In this document: positions 17,435-26,319 of the stretch, piece after piece
How the letters are laid out: every line of letters begins with the position of its first letter
How positions within the stretch are numbered: position 1 is the first letter of the stretch
Source of the DNA: Pseudomonas protegens
GTDB lineage: Bacteria > Pseudomonadota > Gammaproteobacteria > Pseudomonadales > Pseudomonadaceae
Direction: 5' to 3'
Length of the DNA: 64,000 nt
NCBI RefSeq assembly: GCF_013407925.2
Contig: NZ_CP060201.1
Span: 1,116,001 to 1,180,000, forward strand
Translations under genes and position numbers: made by a program
The notes under the pieces: generated by a model
The model's input: only the letters and a program-made list of their open reading frames with translations
Database searches by the model: none
What the model was told of the DNA's origin: nothing

Positions 17435-19000
17435 CTAGCGGTTGAACCGCTCGACCAGGGCACGCAGCCCGGAAGAGATGTTTTCCAGCTCGGCGCCGCG
17501 AAGCACCCCGGCGCTGGCGTTATCGGCGGTGCGTTGTACCGTGGCGGCCACACGGTTGATCTGTTCGGACACCGACTCGGCCACATGGGATTGCTCCTGG
17601 GAGGCTGCCGCCATCTGCTGGCTCATGTCGGTGATGCGCTCCACCGCGGCGCCGATGCCATGCAACGCCTGTTGCGCCTGCAACACCTGTTGCACCCCTT
17701 GCTCCGCTTCTTCGATGCCGAGATTGGCGATCTGCACCGCCTCGTCGGCACCGGCGCGCAGGCTCTGGATGATGCCCTGGATCTGCTGGGTCGACTGCCG
17801 GGTCTTGCCCGCCAGGGCCCGCACTTCATCGGCAACCACGGCGAACCCGCGTCCCTGCTCGCCGGCCCGGGCGGCTTCGATGGCGGCGTTCAGGGCCAGC
17901 AGGTTGGTCTGGTCGGCAATCGCCTGGATCATGCTCGCCGCCACCATGATGTCCTGAGTCTGCCCGGCCAGGTCGCCCACCGCCTGGTTGATCTGGGTCA
18001 CCGTGCGGGCCAGCAACTGGATGGCGTCCCGGGAAGAACCCGCCACCTGACTGCCCTCCCGGGCCAGGAGGTTGGCGGTGTGAGCCTCGCTGGCGGTGTG
18101 CTGCACGTGCTCGGCAACCTCGGTGATCGAGGCGGCCATCTGGGTCATGGCGGCGGCCGTCATGTCGGTCTCGGCTCGCTGCTCCAGCAGGGCCGTCTCG
18201 GTGCGGCTGGACAGCTGGCTGGAGTCGGCGGCCGCCGTGGCCATCTGCCGGGCCAGATCGCTGAGGCGCGTCAGGGCAGTTTTCAGCCGCGCCTCCTCAC
18301 TGATCAGGATCATCTGCAATTGCCCCGCCGGCCCCAGCGCTTCGCTGTAGGCCAAGGCGCAGATCGGATCGGCGAAGGTATGCGGGGTGCTGCTGACAAT
18401 GTGCTTGAGCTGCTGTCGCAAACGACGCTGGGCCGACAATCCGACGGCAACAAAACCGGCGACGGTCAGGCCCTGGGCCGCCAGCGTCGGCAACCAGTTA
18501 AACGCGCCCAGGCACGCCACGGCCAGCGCCGCCGGCAACAGCAATGGCCGGGCTGCGGCCTCCAGTCGACGCCAAGCGCTGACCGGCGACTTGTTGGCGC
18601 GCATGCGGGCATACAAGACTTCGGCGCGACTGACCTGCTCCCGCGTCGGCTTGACCCGGACCGACTCGTAGCCCACCAGTCGCCCGTCTTCGAGAATCGG
18701 CGTGACATAGGCGCTGACCCAATAGAAATTGCCGTTCTTGCAGCGGTTCTTCACCACCCCCATCCAGCTCTGGCCGGCCTTCAGATACCGCCACATCGAC
18801 TCGAACACCGCCGCCGGCATGTCCGGGTGGCGCACCAGGTTATGGGTGCTGCCGATCAGCTCGGCCTGGCTGAAACCGCTCATCGCAGCGAACTCGGCAT
18901 TGCAATAGGTGATATGGCTGCTGGTATCGGTGGCGGATATGAGCCGCTGCTGGTCGGGAAAGGTCTGCTCAACAGAGTTGACCGGCAAATTGAGACGCAC
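17435..19000 (-). CDS. aer: Aer-like PAS-containing methyl-accepting chemotaxis protein
   Basis: This is probably an aerotaxis or energy-taxis transducer. The start is taken as GTG 19000 because GGAG lies seven bases upstream and the first residues then match the Aer style; that gives 521 residues. An N-terminal PAS domain (about 12-115) is followed by a short hydrophobic hairpin (about 155-200). The cytoplasmic MCP signalling domain contains the conserved hairpin tip [15 protein letters not shown] near 363. There is no large periplasmic domain, as in Aer. It is cotranscribed with a PAS-GGDEF-EAL gene, suggesting that redox taxis and c-di-GMP share an input. Confidence 0.9.
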   Translation of the reverse strand: MRLNLPVNSVEQTFPDQQRLISATDTSSHITYCNAEFAAMSGFSQAELIGSTHNLVRHPDMPAAVFESMWRYLKAGQSWMGVVKNRCKNGNFYWVSAYVTPILEDGRLVGYESVRVKPTREQVSRAEVLYARMRANKSPVSAWRRLEAAARPLLLPAALAVACLGAFNWLPTLAAQGLTVAGFVAVGLSAQRRLRQQLKHIVSSTPHTFADPICALAYSEALGPAGQLQMILISEEARLKTALTRLSDLARQMATAAADSSQLSSRTETALLEQRAETDMTAAAMTQMAASITEVAEHVQHTASEAHTANLLAREGSQVAGSSRDAIQLLARTVTQINQAVGDLAGQTQDIMVAASMIQAIADQTNLLALNAAIEAARAGEQGRGFAVVADEVRALAGKTRQSTQQIQGIIQSLRAGADEAVQIANLGIEEAEQGVQQVLQAQQALHGIGAAVERITDMSQQMAAASQEQSHVAESVSEQINRVAATVQRTADNASAGVLRGAELENISSGLRALVERFNR

Positions 19001-19444
19001 TTTAGAACTCCATAGACAGCCTGCGATCAACCGTGCCGGTAGTTCGGCAGCAGGCTGATTCGCGATGTACTTTCCTGGCGGTACGACTCAATCGGAAGGT
19101 TCGCCCTGATTGCAGCCGTACAGCGGTTTGCGCGGCAGATGACCGTCGATTCGACGAGGATCAACTAGGATCAGATAAGGCGTCAGGTGGGGACGGCGGA
19201 CGGAGCGTTGGCGGGATTTACGAGACGTTCGAGCCTCTGCCAAGCCCTCGGTTTAGGTGAACAAGGGAAATGCAATGATTTCTTGTTTCATAAACCTGCC
19301 TGCTGAAACTAGATCACCAAATACCTGTCCGAAGCGCCGATTCTACGAAATGCATCACATTTTGCAAAGCAAGGTGATGAACCATGGTGTTGTCTAATGC
19401 CAATATTTATCGTTAAGTTCTTGATTCTAAATGGGAATTGAGCG
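19001..19444. other. Intergenic region upstream of aer-like and XRE genes
   Basis: These 444 bases hold no gene I can support; a 75-residue frame at 19033-19260 lacks a ribosome binding site and family-like features. The right half is visibly A+T-richer. A partial inverted repeat (GCATCACATTTTGC, then GCAAGGTGATG) lies at about 19352-19378 and could be an operator for the XRE protein. Promoters for the two divergent genes must lie here. Confidence 0.5.
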
Positions 19445-19759
19445 ATGCAAATTTCAAGTTTGGGTGCAGCCATCAAGCGTTATCGAAAGGTAGCGGGGCT
19501 TACTCAGGCTGAACTAGGTGAAAAAACCGGTTTTGACCCAAAAACCATCAGCCGCTTCGAAACCGGCACCTACACCCCCAGCGTTGAAGCTCTATTTCTG
19601 CTAGCCGAAGTACTGGGAGTGAAGCTGAAAGCCTTCTTCGCCGATCTGGGCGATGAAGAGGAACAGCGGGCTTATTTGTTCGGTGTCATTCACAAAGCCA
19701 CCCCTAAGGATCTGGGAAAGCTGATAGCAGCGGTAGACCAGGCCTTGTCCAAGCCTTGA
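19445..19759 (+). CDS. XRE-family helix-turn-helix regulator
   Basis: This is a small DNA-binding protein of 104 residues. A Cro/CI-type helix-turn-helix covers residues 6-63 (IKRYRKVAGLTQAELGEKTG, then DPKTISRFETG). The C-terminal tail of about 40 residues has no recognised domain. There is no toxin or metabolic partner gene beside it. The gene and its upstream region are A+T-richer than the surroundings, a hint of acquisition. A good terminator follows at 19781-19818. Its target is unknown; self-regulation through the repeat upstream is only a guess. Confidence 0.85.
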   Translation: MQISSLGAAIKRYRKVAGLTQAELGEKTGFDPKTISRFETGTYTPSVEALFLLAEVLGVKLKAFFADLGDEEEQRAYLFGVIHKATPKDLGKLIAAVDQALSKP

Positions 19760-19780
19760 GCCCCGCAACAAATCAATCGA

Positions 19781-19818
19781 AAGAGGCCTGCTTATCGAAC
19801 CCGACAAACAGGCCTCTT
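19781..19818 (+). terminator. Terminator after the XRE gene
   Basis: A perfect 10-base stem, AAGAGGCCTG with CAGGCCTCTT, with an 18-base loop and a TTTG tail, lies 22 bases after the stop codon. Confidence 0.75.
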
Positions 19819-19900
19819 TGTTCATTCACGACTCCTGACAGGATCTGACAGACCCGGCACATAAGCTTGTGCCCACAGCACACAGCCCCTTGGAGTCGTC

Positions 19901-20272
19901 ATGACCAGCAACACCTACTTTCTGCTTTATGTGGACAGCCCGGCCATCAGCGCGCAGTTCTACAGCCGCCTGCTGGACAAGCCACCGGTGGAATCATCCC
20001 CCAGCTTCGCGCTGTTCATCCTCGACTCGGGGATCAAACTCGGCCTGTGGTCGCGCCACACGGTCGAACCCAGTCCCCAGGCGACCGGCGGTGGTGGCGA
20101 ACTGGGCTGGGCCTTGGGCAGCCGCGAAGCCGTGGACGACCTGCATCGCCACTGGCAAGGCCTGGGCCTGACCATCGCCCAGCCCCCCACCCAGATGGAT
20201 TTCGGCTACACCCTGCTGGCCCTCGATCCAGACGGACACCGCCTGCGCGTGCTCTATCTGAGCGTCGACTGA
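19901..20272 (+). CDS. VOC (glyoxalase/bleomycin resistance) family protein
   Basis: This is a 123-residue protein of the vicinal oxygen chelate fold with two beta-alpha-beta-beta-beta modules (YFLLYVDSPAISAQFYSRLL at 5-24 and GYTLLALDPDGHRLRVL near 104-120). Family members include glyoxalase I, dioxygenases and antibiotic-binding proteins; sequence alone does not say which. It appears monocistronic, between two hairpins. ATG 19901 lies seven bases after GGAG. Confidence 0.85.
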   Translation: MTSNTYFLLYVDSPAISAQFYSRLLDKPPVESSPSFALFILDSGIKLGLWSRHTVEPSPQATGGGGELGWALGSREAVDDLHRHWQGLGLTIAQPPTQMDFGYTLLALDPDGHRLRVLYLSVD

Positions 20273-20294
20273 ACGCGCCTCCACCGCCCCCACA

Positions 20295-20328
20295 GCGAAG
20301 AGGGCGCCGTCACCGGCGCCCTCTTCGC
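20295..20328 (+). terminator. Hairpin after the VOC gene
   Basis: A perfect 14-base stem, GCGAAGAGGGCGCC with GGCGCCCTCTTCGC, with a 6-base loop lies 23 bases after the stop. Only a short pyrimidine tail follows. Confidence 0.7.
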
Positions 20329-20422
20329 CCTTGCATTGAAATAAATAGAAACGTCTCATTGAGCCCCCGGGCGCTCATCGCTATCCTCCCCGCCGACTTG
20401 TCACAATTTGTAAGGGAATACG

Positions 20423-21316
20423 ATGAAGTACCTGCGCCTCCTTCTGGCGATGGCCGTCCTCTGCGCCACGCCACTCTTTGCCTGCGCCGCCGCACCGAGC
20501 CAAAGCCCGGACAGCGAACCCCAGACTGCCGAACAGTTTCTCGCCTCGCTTTCGCCACGCCATGGTCAGGTCAAGCTGCCCGGGGATATCGCCAGCCTCG
20601 ATCTGAGCCAGGAGTTTTACTACCTCAACCCCAAGGACACCGAGAAGCTGCTCACCGAAGGCTGGGGCAACCCGCCCGGCTTCACCACCCTGGGCATGAT
20701 CGTGCCCAGCGCGGTCAGCCCGCTGTCCGCCGAAGGCTGGGGCGTGATCATCAGCTACAAGAATGATGGCCACATCTCCGACGACGACGCGGCGAAGATC
20801 GACTATCAGGACCTGCTCAAGCAAATGCAGGAAGCCGACGAGCAAGACAACAAGCAGCGCAAGGAACAGGGCTATGGCGCCATCCACCTGCTGGGCTGGG
20901 CCGAGCAGCCCAGCTATGACGCCCAGACCCACAAAATGTACTGGGCCCGCGAGCTCAAGGCCGAAGGCGCCGAGAGCAACACCCTGAACTACAGCATCCG
21001 CGTGCTGGGTCGCGAAGGTGTGCTGGAACTCAATGCAGTCGCCTCCATGGACGACCTGGCCACCATCAAGCGCGAGATCCCCAAAGTGCTGGCCTTCACC
21101 AACTTCACCGACGGCAACCGCTATGCCGACTACAACCCAAGCACCGACAAGCTGGCATCCTACGGCCTGGCCGCGCTGGTGGCCGGTGGCCTGGCCAGCA
21201 AGGCCGGGCTGTTTGCCAAGCTCGGGGTACTGCTCCTGGCCGGCAAGAAGTTCATTGTCATCGGCGTCCTCGCCCTGGCCGCATTCGTCGGCCGGCTGTT
21301 CAAGAAAAAAGGCTGA
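20423..21316 (+). CDS. DUF2167 domain-containing membrane protein
   Basis: This is a 297-residue envelope protein of unknown function. A signal peptide covers about residues 1-23. The DUF2167 region (about 50-235) carries TTLGMIVPS and GWGVIISYKNDGHISDDDA. Two hydrophobic segments near 250-290 are followed by a basic tail, so the bulk is probably periplasmic and anchored at the C-terminus. Family members are sometimes linked to envelope stress, but no role is established. It is transcribed alone and followed by a terminator. Confidence 0.88.
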   Translation: MKYLRLLLAMAVLCATPLFACAAAPSQSPDSEPQTAEQFLASLSPRHGQVKLPGDIASLDLSQEFYYLNPKDTEKLLTEGWGNPPGFTTLGMIVPSAVSPLSAEGWGVIISYKNDGHISDDDAAKIDYQDLLKQMQEADEQDNKQRKEQGYGAIHLLGWAEQPSYDAQTHKMYWARELKAEGAESNTLNYSIRVLGREGVLELNAVASMDDLATIKREIPKVLAFTNFTDGNRYADYNPSTDKLASYGLAALVAGGLASKAGLFAKLGVLLLAGKKFIVIGVLALAAFVGRLFKKKG

Positions 21317-21325
21317 TCCCCGAGC

Positions 21326-21353
21326 GCAACGCCCCTGCCTGACGGGGCGTTGC
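21326..21353. terminator. Bidirectional hairpin between DUF2167 and EamA genes
   Basis: A 10-base perfect stem, GCAACGCCCC with GGGGCGTTGC, lies between convergent stop codons (21316 and 21357). Confidence 0.65.
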
Positions 21354-21356
21354 ACC

Positions 21357-22304
21357 TCACGAGTCCCCCAGCTTCACCCGCCCGCCCCGCTTCAGCCCAG
21401 GCAGGATCGGCGCTCGCCCGAGACGCCATTGCCGCCAGCGCCCCTCCAACTGCATCGCCATCACACTACCCAGCACCACCGCCGCCCCCAGCAGCACGGC
21501 CGATTGCACCACCTCCCCCAGCACGGTTGCCGCCAGCAGCATCGCCACGGGCGGTATCAGGTACATGGCCATCGATGCCCGACTGACCTCCACCTGCGCC
21601 AGCACATAAGCCCAGGCCAGATACGCCAGCGCACTGGGAAACAGCCCCAGCAACAGCACCGCCAGATTCACCCGCCACGGCGCCTGGACGACCTCCCGGG
21701 TCAATCCGGGCGCATACACCAACAACAGCAGGGTGCCGCCCCAGACCATGTAGCACACCGTGGTCAGCACCCCGTAACGCCCGGACAAACGCCGCTGCAA
21801 GACGAAGTACAGCCCCCAGGAAAAAGCCGCCAGCAACACCAGCAAGCCGCGAGGCTCGATCGACCCCAGTCCCTTGTCGGCCACAACCACCAGCACCGCG
21901 CCAAACAACCCCAGCACCACGCAGCCCCAGCGCCAGGCACTGACCGCTTCCTTGAGCCAGAAGAACGCGATCAGCGTGCCAAATAGCGGCGCCGTCTGCG
22001 CCAGCACGCTGGACGCGCCGGCGCTCAAGCCTTGCTGACCATAATTGAGGCTGACGTGGTGCAGGGCGATGGCAAAGAACCCCAGCACCAGCAGCCAGGG
22101 CAGATCACGCCAACACGGCAGGGATATTTTCAGCACCACGGCCATCGCGGCCATCAACAGCGAGGCAACCAGGAAACGCAACAGCGCCAGATGCCCGGGA
22201 CTGTAGCCCTCAAGGCCTATATGAATGCCCACCGGCGAATAGGCCCAGCACAGAATTACCGCAGCGGTAGCCAGCAACAGCTTGAATCCAGGTGAATGTT
22301 TCAC
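21357..22304 (-). CDS. EamA/DMT family transporter
   Basis: This is an inner-membrane permease of the drug/metabolite transporter superfamily with 315 residues and ten predicted helices in two EamA repeats. The end of the first half shows the typical block SVLAQTAPLFGTLIAFFWLKE, and the second half repeats it as AMYLIPPVAMLLAATVLGE. Members export amino acids, purines or drugs; the substrate here is unknown. It is divergent from a LysR gene 112 bases away, which is its likely regulator. Confidence 0.9.
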   Translation of the reverse strand: MKHSPGFKLLLATAAVILCWAYSPVGIHIGLEGYSPGHLALLRFLVASLLMAAMAVVLKISLPCWRDLPWLLVLGFFAIALHHVSLNYGQQGLSAGASSVLAQTAPLFGTLIAFFWLKEAVSAWRWGCVVLGLFGAVLVVVADKGLGSIEPRGLLVLLAAFSWGLYFVLQRRLSGRYGVLTTVCYMVWGGTLLLLVYAPGLTREVVQAPWRVNLAVLLLGLFPSALAYLAWAYVLAQVEVSRASMAMYLIPPVAMLLAATVLGEVVQSAVLLGAAVVLGSVMAMQLEGRWRQWRLGRAPILPGLKRGGRVKLGDS

Positions 22305-22416
22305 GGCACAGCGCCCAGACAGAGAGAGGAAACCCAGTCTCTCGCCCTCCCCAACTCACCACAACTAACCGATACTGAGGCCATTCCTCACTGGAAATGA
22401 GCAATGGAGCCGAGCA

Positions 22417-23283
22417 ATGGAGCTGAGCCAACTGAAAATGCTGAACGCCGTGGCCCGCACCGGCAGCATTGCCCGCGCCGCCGAGCAACTGCATTGCGTG
22501 CCCTCCAACATCACCAACCGCCTCAAGCAGCTGGAAAGCGAACTCGGCACCCCGCTGTTCAACCGGGTCGGGCGCGGCCTGAAGATCAGCACCGCAGGAG
22601 AAGTATTCCTCGGCTACAGCGAACGTATTCTGGCCCTGGTCGATGAAGCCAAGCGCGCGGTGGACGACCAGGCGGAGCCCAGCGGCGTGCTGCGCCTGGG
22701 CGCCATCGAGTCCTGCGCGGGCGGGCGCCTGCCACCGCTGCTGGCGCAATACCACCGACGCTACCCCCAAGTAAGCGTGGAGCTGGTGACCGGCACCTGG
22801 TCGCAGCTCTTTACGGAGCTGCAACACCAGCGCATCGACGGCGCCCTGGTGGCCATCGACACCCTGCCACCCTGGCTCAAGCAGACGGTGCTCTACCACG
22901 AGCCCCTGGTGCTGATTTCCAGTGCTGGCAGCGCTCCGATCCACAGCGCCAGCGATCTGCAAGGGCAGCACCTGTTCATGTGGCCGCAGGGCTGCCCCTA
23001 TCGCCGCGCCCTGGAAAACTGGTTGGCCAGGCACGGCCTGAACCTGCCCATTACCGGGTACGCCAGTTGGGGCACCATCATCGGCTGCGTCAGTGTCGGC
23101 GCCGGCGTCTCGCTGATTCCGCAAGGCGTGCTGGAACGCTATTCACAGTCGGCGACCCTGAACATCCAGCGCTTCAGTGACCTGCTACCGGTGGACAACC
23201 GCTTCGTCTGGCATCAGGACGTACAGCGACACAAGCCGCGGGATGCATTTGCCCGGCTGCTGCAGGAGCATCTGGGAGCATGA
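22417..23283 (+). CDS. LysR-family transcriptional regulator
   Basis: This is a 288-residue LysR protein: an N-terminal winged helix (residues 1-60, AVARTGSIARAAEQLHCVPSNITNRLKQLE) and an effector-binding domain (about 88-285). It faces the EamA transporter gene across a 112-base divergent promoter region, the usual arrangement for LysR control of a neighbour. The inducer is not known. Confidence 0.92.
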   Translation: MELSQLKMLNAVARTGSIARAAEQLHCVPSNITNRLKQLESELGTPLFNRVGRGLKISTAGEVFLGYSERILALVDEAKRAVDDQAEPSGVLRLGAIESCAGGRLPPLLAQYHRRYPQVSVELVTGTWSQLFTELQHQRIDGALVAIDTLPPWLKQTVLYHEPLVLISSAGSAPIHSASDLQGQHLFMWPQGCPYRRALENWLARHGLNLPITGYASWGTIIGCVSVGAGVSLIPQGVLERYSQSATLNIQRFSDLLPVDNRFVWHQDVQRHKPRDAFARLLQEHLGA

Positions 23284-23401
23284 CGGCCGCCTCGTCGAGC
23301 CAGCGAGCGTTTCGGCACAATCCACGAGCGCCACGGCACAGCACCCGGATCCGCCCGCCCCTAGACTGGCCTTTCATCCCCACCCGCCGGACGCGCCCGC
23401 C

Positions 23402-23953
23402 ATGAACAACCGACTTCTTCTTAGTGCACTTTGCTTGAGCCTGAGCCTTGGCGCCCACGCCGCCCAGTTCAGCGTCAGCAGTCACGACATCCGCGATGGC
23501 CAGCCCTTGAGTCAGCGGGAAGTGTTCCGCGGCTTCGGCTGCGAAGGAGACAACACCTCACCTGAACTGTCGTGGAAAAATGCCCCGCCGGGCACCCGCA
23601 GCTTTGCCGTCACCGTCTATGATCCGGACGCTCCCACCGGCAGCGGCTGGTGGCACTGGACCCTGGTCAACCTCCCCAGCACCACCCAGGGCCTGCCCAG
23701 GGGCGCCGGCAGCCCCAGTGGCGAACAGCTACCGCCGGGAGCCGTCCAGGGACGCACCGACTACGGCCAACCCGGCTTTGGCGGCGCTTGCCCGCCACCG
23801 GGCGACAAACCTCATCGCTACCAGTTCACCGTCTGGGCGCTGAAGGTGGATAAACTGCCCCTCGACGCCCAGGCCAGCGGGGCGATGGTGGGCTACATGC
23901 TCAACGCCAATGCCCTGGCCAAGGCCACACTGACCGCCACCTACGGACGCTGA
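23402..23953 (+). CDS. YbhB/YbcL-type phosphatidylethanolamine-binding (PEBP) protein
   Basis: This is a small ligand-binding protein of the Raf-kinase-inhibitor-like (PEBP) family. The ATG at 23402 gives 183 residues with a clear signal peptide (cleavage near SLGAHA), so it is periplasmic. Family motifs DPDAPTGSGWWHW (about 77-89) and GFGGACPPPGDKPHRY are present. The longer frame from 23177 lies inside the LysR gene and is not used. Function in bacteria is poorly defined. Confidence 0.9.
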   Translation: MNNRLLLSALCLSLSLGAHAAQFSVSSHDIRDGQPLSQREVFRGFGCEGDNTSPELSWKNAPPGTRSFAVTVYDPDAPTGSGWWHWTLVNLPSTTQGLPRGAGSPSGEQLPPGAVQGRTDYGQPGFGGACPPPGDKPHRYQFTVWALKVDKLPLDAQASGAMVGYMLNANALAKATLTATYGR

Positions 23954-23955
23954 CG

Positions 23956-24774
23956 ATGAACGCACCGGCCAGCCTGCAGCATCACCAAAGCCGCATCGAC
24001 GCCTGTGTCATCCGTGCCAGGCAAGCCCACGCCCTGCAACGAGTACCGATTTTCGTCAGCGCCCTGTGCCGGGTGCGCCAGGGCGAAAAACGCATGGCCT
24101 GGGACGACCGCGAAATGCGCGTGGGCGGCCAGCACCTGATCCTGCTGCCGGCCGGGCGCGAAGTGGGCATCAGCAACGCTCCAGGGCCGCAGGGTCACTA
24201 CATTGCCGATGTCGTGACCTTTCCCGCCCCGGCCTTGCGCGCCTTCAGCCTGCGCTACCAGCCGCAGATCGTCGCCCGCCCCGGACGCAGCGGCGCGGAC
24301 CTGTGCATCCCCCTGGAGCGACACACGGCCCTGGCCTGGGACCACCTCCTGCAATGCATCGCCAGCGATGCGCCGGATGCCCTGCGCAACCACTACGGCG
24401 AGGCGGTGTTGCTGGCCCTGGCCCTTGGCGGCTGGGCCGGCCCTTTGCTGCTGGACCGTCACGACCCGCTGTGCGAACGGGTGCAGCAACTCCTCATGAG
24501 CAACCCGGCGCGGGACTGGACCGTCGCCTGCGTCGCCGAGCGCCTGAACCTCGGGGCTTCGACCTTGCGCCGCCAGCTGGCGAACGAGAACGACAGCTTC
24601 AGCAACATTCTCGAAAACGTCAGGCTGGGCATGGCCCTGCAATGGCTGCAAACCACGCCACGCCCGATCGGCGAAATCGCCGCCGCCAGCGGCTACGCCT
24701 CGGCCTCCCGCTTTGCCGTGCGCTTTCGCAAGCACTACGGTCTGTCGCCCCGAGAGTTGCGCGCGGCGATCTAG
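23956..24774 (+). CDS. AraC-family transcriptional regulator
   Basis: This is a 272-residue regulator with an N-terminal cupin-like sensing domain (about 30-130, VGGQHLILLPAGREVGISN) and the AraC double helix-turn-helix at about 165-270 (WTVACVAERLNLGASTLRRQL and IGEIAAASGYASASRFAVRF). It starts 2 bases after the PEBP gene stop, so the two may be co-transcribed, and its stop is interlocked with that of grpB in a CTAG. The effector is unknown. Confidence 0.92.
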   Translation: MNAPASLQHHQSRIDACVIRARQAHALQRVPIFVSALCRVRQGEKRMAWDDREMRVGGQHLILLPAGREVGISNAPGPQGHYIADVVTFPAPALRAFSLRYQPQIVARPGRSGADLCIPLERHTALAWDHLLQCIASDAPDALRNHYGEAVLLALALGGWAGPLLLDRHDPLCERVQQLLMSNPARDWTVACVAERLNLGASTLRRQLANENDSFSNILENVRLGMALQWLQTTPRPIGEIAAASGYASASRFAVRFRKHYGLSPRELRAAI

Positions 24775-25271
24775 CCCTGGCGGGCCATCACCGCATCGAT
24801 GAAGGGAGCCTTTTGCGCGAGATACTCGCCAATCCCGCCGCGATTGCTGGCTTCAAGTCCCAGCTTCAGATCCTGGTATTGCTGGCGCAGATCACTGTCT
24901 TGCCGCAGCAGATCGCGAAAACCCAGCATGCGCCCGATCTGCCCATGTCCACAGCTGCAGACATGCACTTTATGGGTGCGCACGCCCTCGACATCGCGGC
25001 GGTAAAAGTGATGCCCCGGGGACAGATTGCTGCCTCGGACATAACCCAGGGTCGCCATGAAGGCATTGCGCGCCGCCTCATCCCGGTGCTCCACGACCAC
25101 CAGCAACAGATCGATTTCCGGCTTGGCCGCCAGACCGGGCACAGCGGTGCTGCCCACATGATGAATATCCATCAGCTCGGCACCGAAGCCCTGGATAATC
25201 CGCGCCTGCTCGGCACTGAAGGCCGCAGGCCAGCGCTTGTCATAAGCGCAGATATTACTGGTCAGCGCCAT
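24771..25271 (-). CDS. GrpB family protein (nucleotidyltransferase-like fold)
   Basis: This 166-residue protein belongs to the GrpB (UPF0157) family, which has a nucleotidyltransferase fold and no settled role. The motif HHVGSTAVPGLAAKPEIDLL (37-56) contains the GS pair and the D54 metal ligand seen in this fold; HKVHVCSCGH follows near 100-109. Some relatives are fused to CoaE. Here it is a stand-alone gene convergent with the AraC gene. Confidence 0.9.
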   Translation of the reverse strand: MALTSNICAYDKRWPAAFSAEQARIIQGFGAELMDIHHVGSTAVPGLAAKPEIDLLLVVVEHRDEAARNAFMATLGYVRGSNLSPGHHFYRRDVEGVRTHKVHVCSCGHGQIGRMLGFRDLLRQDSDLRQQYQDLKLGLEASNRGGIGEYLAQKAPFIDAVMARQG

Positions 25272-25377
25272 CGGTACTCCGTCCCTGGTCGAAAAAACGC
25301 GAGAGCTTAACCGCGATGGAACACCGGTGGAATCTTCAAGATCGCACCAGCGGCCAGTCAGGAATCACCAGATGGCG

Positions 25378-26319
25378 CTATGCGCCTTCTTTGCGCCCAT
25401 CAAACTCAAACCAGAAGCTGGCGCCGCCACTGACGGAGCGGCCATACATGAGTTCGGTCAACAGGTCGTCATTGAAGTGTTTGTGATAGGCACTGCCATA
25501 CAACAGTTGCGTACGCGGGTTATCAATCAATAAGGCCAACAGAAGATACTGCTCCGTCCAATAGATCTGATGATCAATCACCCAGCGCTGCGGAAGGGCA
25601 AAGGGAAGAAACACGTCATGGACATGAACAAATATTTTCTTGGTTATCTTCGGTAGCAGGCGCAAGTAGATATGCAGGCAATCGCTGCCGGTCTTGACCG
25701 TGTGCGTGGAGTCGATAAACAGGATATCGCCATCTTGCAGAATGGAATTCAGGCATTCGACCATCAGTTCCTGAGCCGGCCGCGCCTGCAACTCAAGCGC
25801 CCCTTCGGCCGCCAGCGCAGTAATGAACGGCCGTGGAAAGGGCTCGATGCAATGCAAGCGTCCGCCCGCATTCCTGGCCAATGCCTCCAGGGCAATCAGC
25901 GAAGAAAAACCACTGCCGATCTCGACAATGTTCCTCGGGCGGATTCGCCGTATATAGGCGTAGTAGGCCATGGCATCACTGCCTGTGAATTGACCGTTTT
26001 TCCAGAAGTACGAACGCGCGCTATCCATATCTCCGGTCTGCGCCGGGGTGAAGTCGATCCCATATCGAATCAGCTCAGCCAGCTCTGCACGCAATTTGTC
26101 CTGGTCGAATAGTCCACAGTGCAAATACGGCGGCTCTGCTTCGCTGTATTCGTAGGAGTTGAATGTCTCGGCGATCGAAGGCGTGTTCGAATAGAAATTC
26201 ACAGGAATCAGGTTAAGTCCATGCCCCTGCAAGCGCTCTCTGTCCTGGGGATCAGCCCACAACAGCTTTTGCATCACCGGCAAAGCCGCATTGAATTCCT
26301 TATCCGTTATGCGTGCCAT
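25378..26319 (-). CDS. Class I SAM-dependent methyltransferase
   Basis: This is a 313-residue putative methyltransferase. The SAM-binding motif I NIVEIGSGFSSL (about 143-154) and a later acidic strand DILFIDSTHTVKTGSD (about 195-210) are clear. The 100 residues before them have no recognised domain. ATG 26319 is preceded by AAGGAAG at good spacing; an upstream ATG at 26364 is possible. The gene is A+T-richer than its neighbours and no glycan or natural-product genes lie beside it, so it may be a lone acquired gene acting on a sugar or small molecule; the substrate is unknown. Confidence 0.8.
   Translation of the reverse strand: MARITDKEFNAALPVMQKLLWADPQDRERLQGHGLNLIPVNFYSNTPSIAETFNSYEYSEAEPPYLHCGLFDQDKLRAELAELIRYGIDFTPAQTGDMDSARSYFWKNGQFTGSDAMAYYAYIRRIRPRNIVEIGSGFSSLIALEALARNAGGRLHCIEPFPRPFITALAAEGALELQARPAQELMVECLNSILQDGDILFIDSTHTVKTGSDCLHIYLRLLPKITKKIFVHVHDVFLPFALPQRWVIDHQIYWTEQYLLLALLIDNPRTQLLYGSAYHKHFNDDLLTELMYGRSVSGGASFWFEFDGRKEGA

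Noticed and set aside
15857..19015. Plus-strand open frame of 1052 codons opposite the GGDEF-EAL and Aer-like genes
   Set aside because: It runs antisense to two genes with clear domains and motifs; long antisense frames are common in G+C-rich DNA. Its sequence is rich in His, Gln and Gly with no domain.
19033..19260. Plus-strand frame of 75 codons upstream of the XRE gene
   Set aside because: No ribosome binding site, low-quality translation and no terminator; treated as promoter region.
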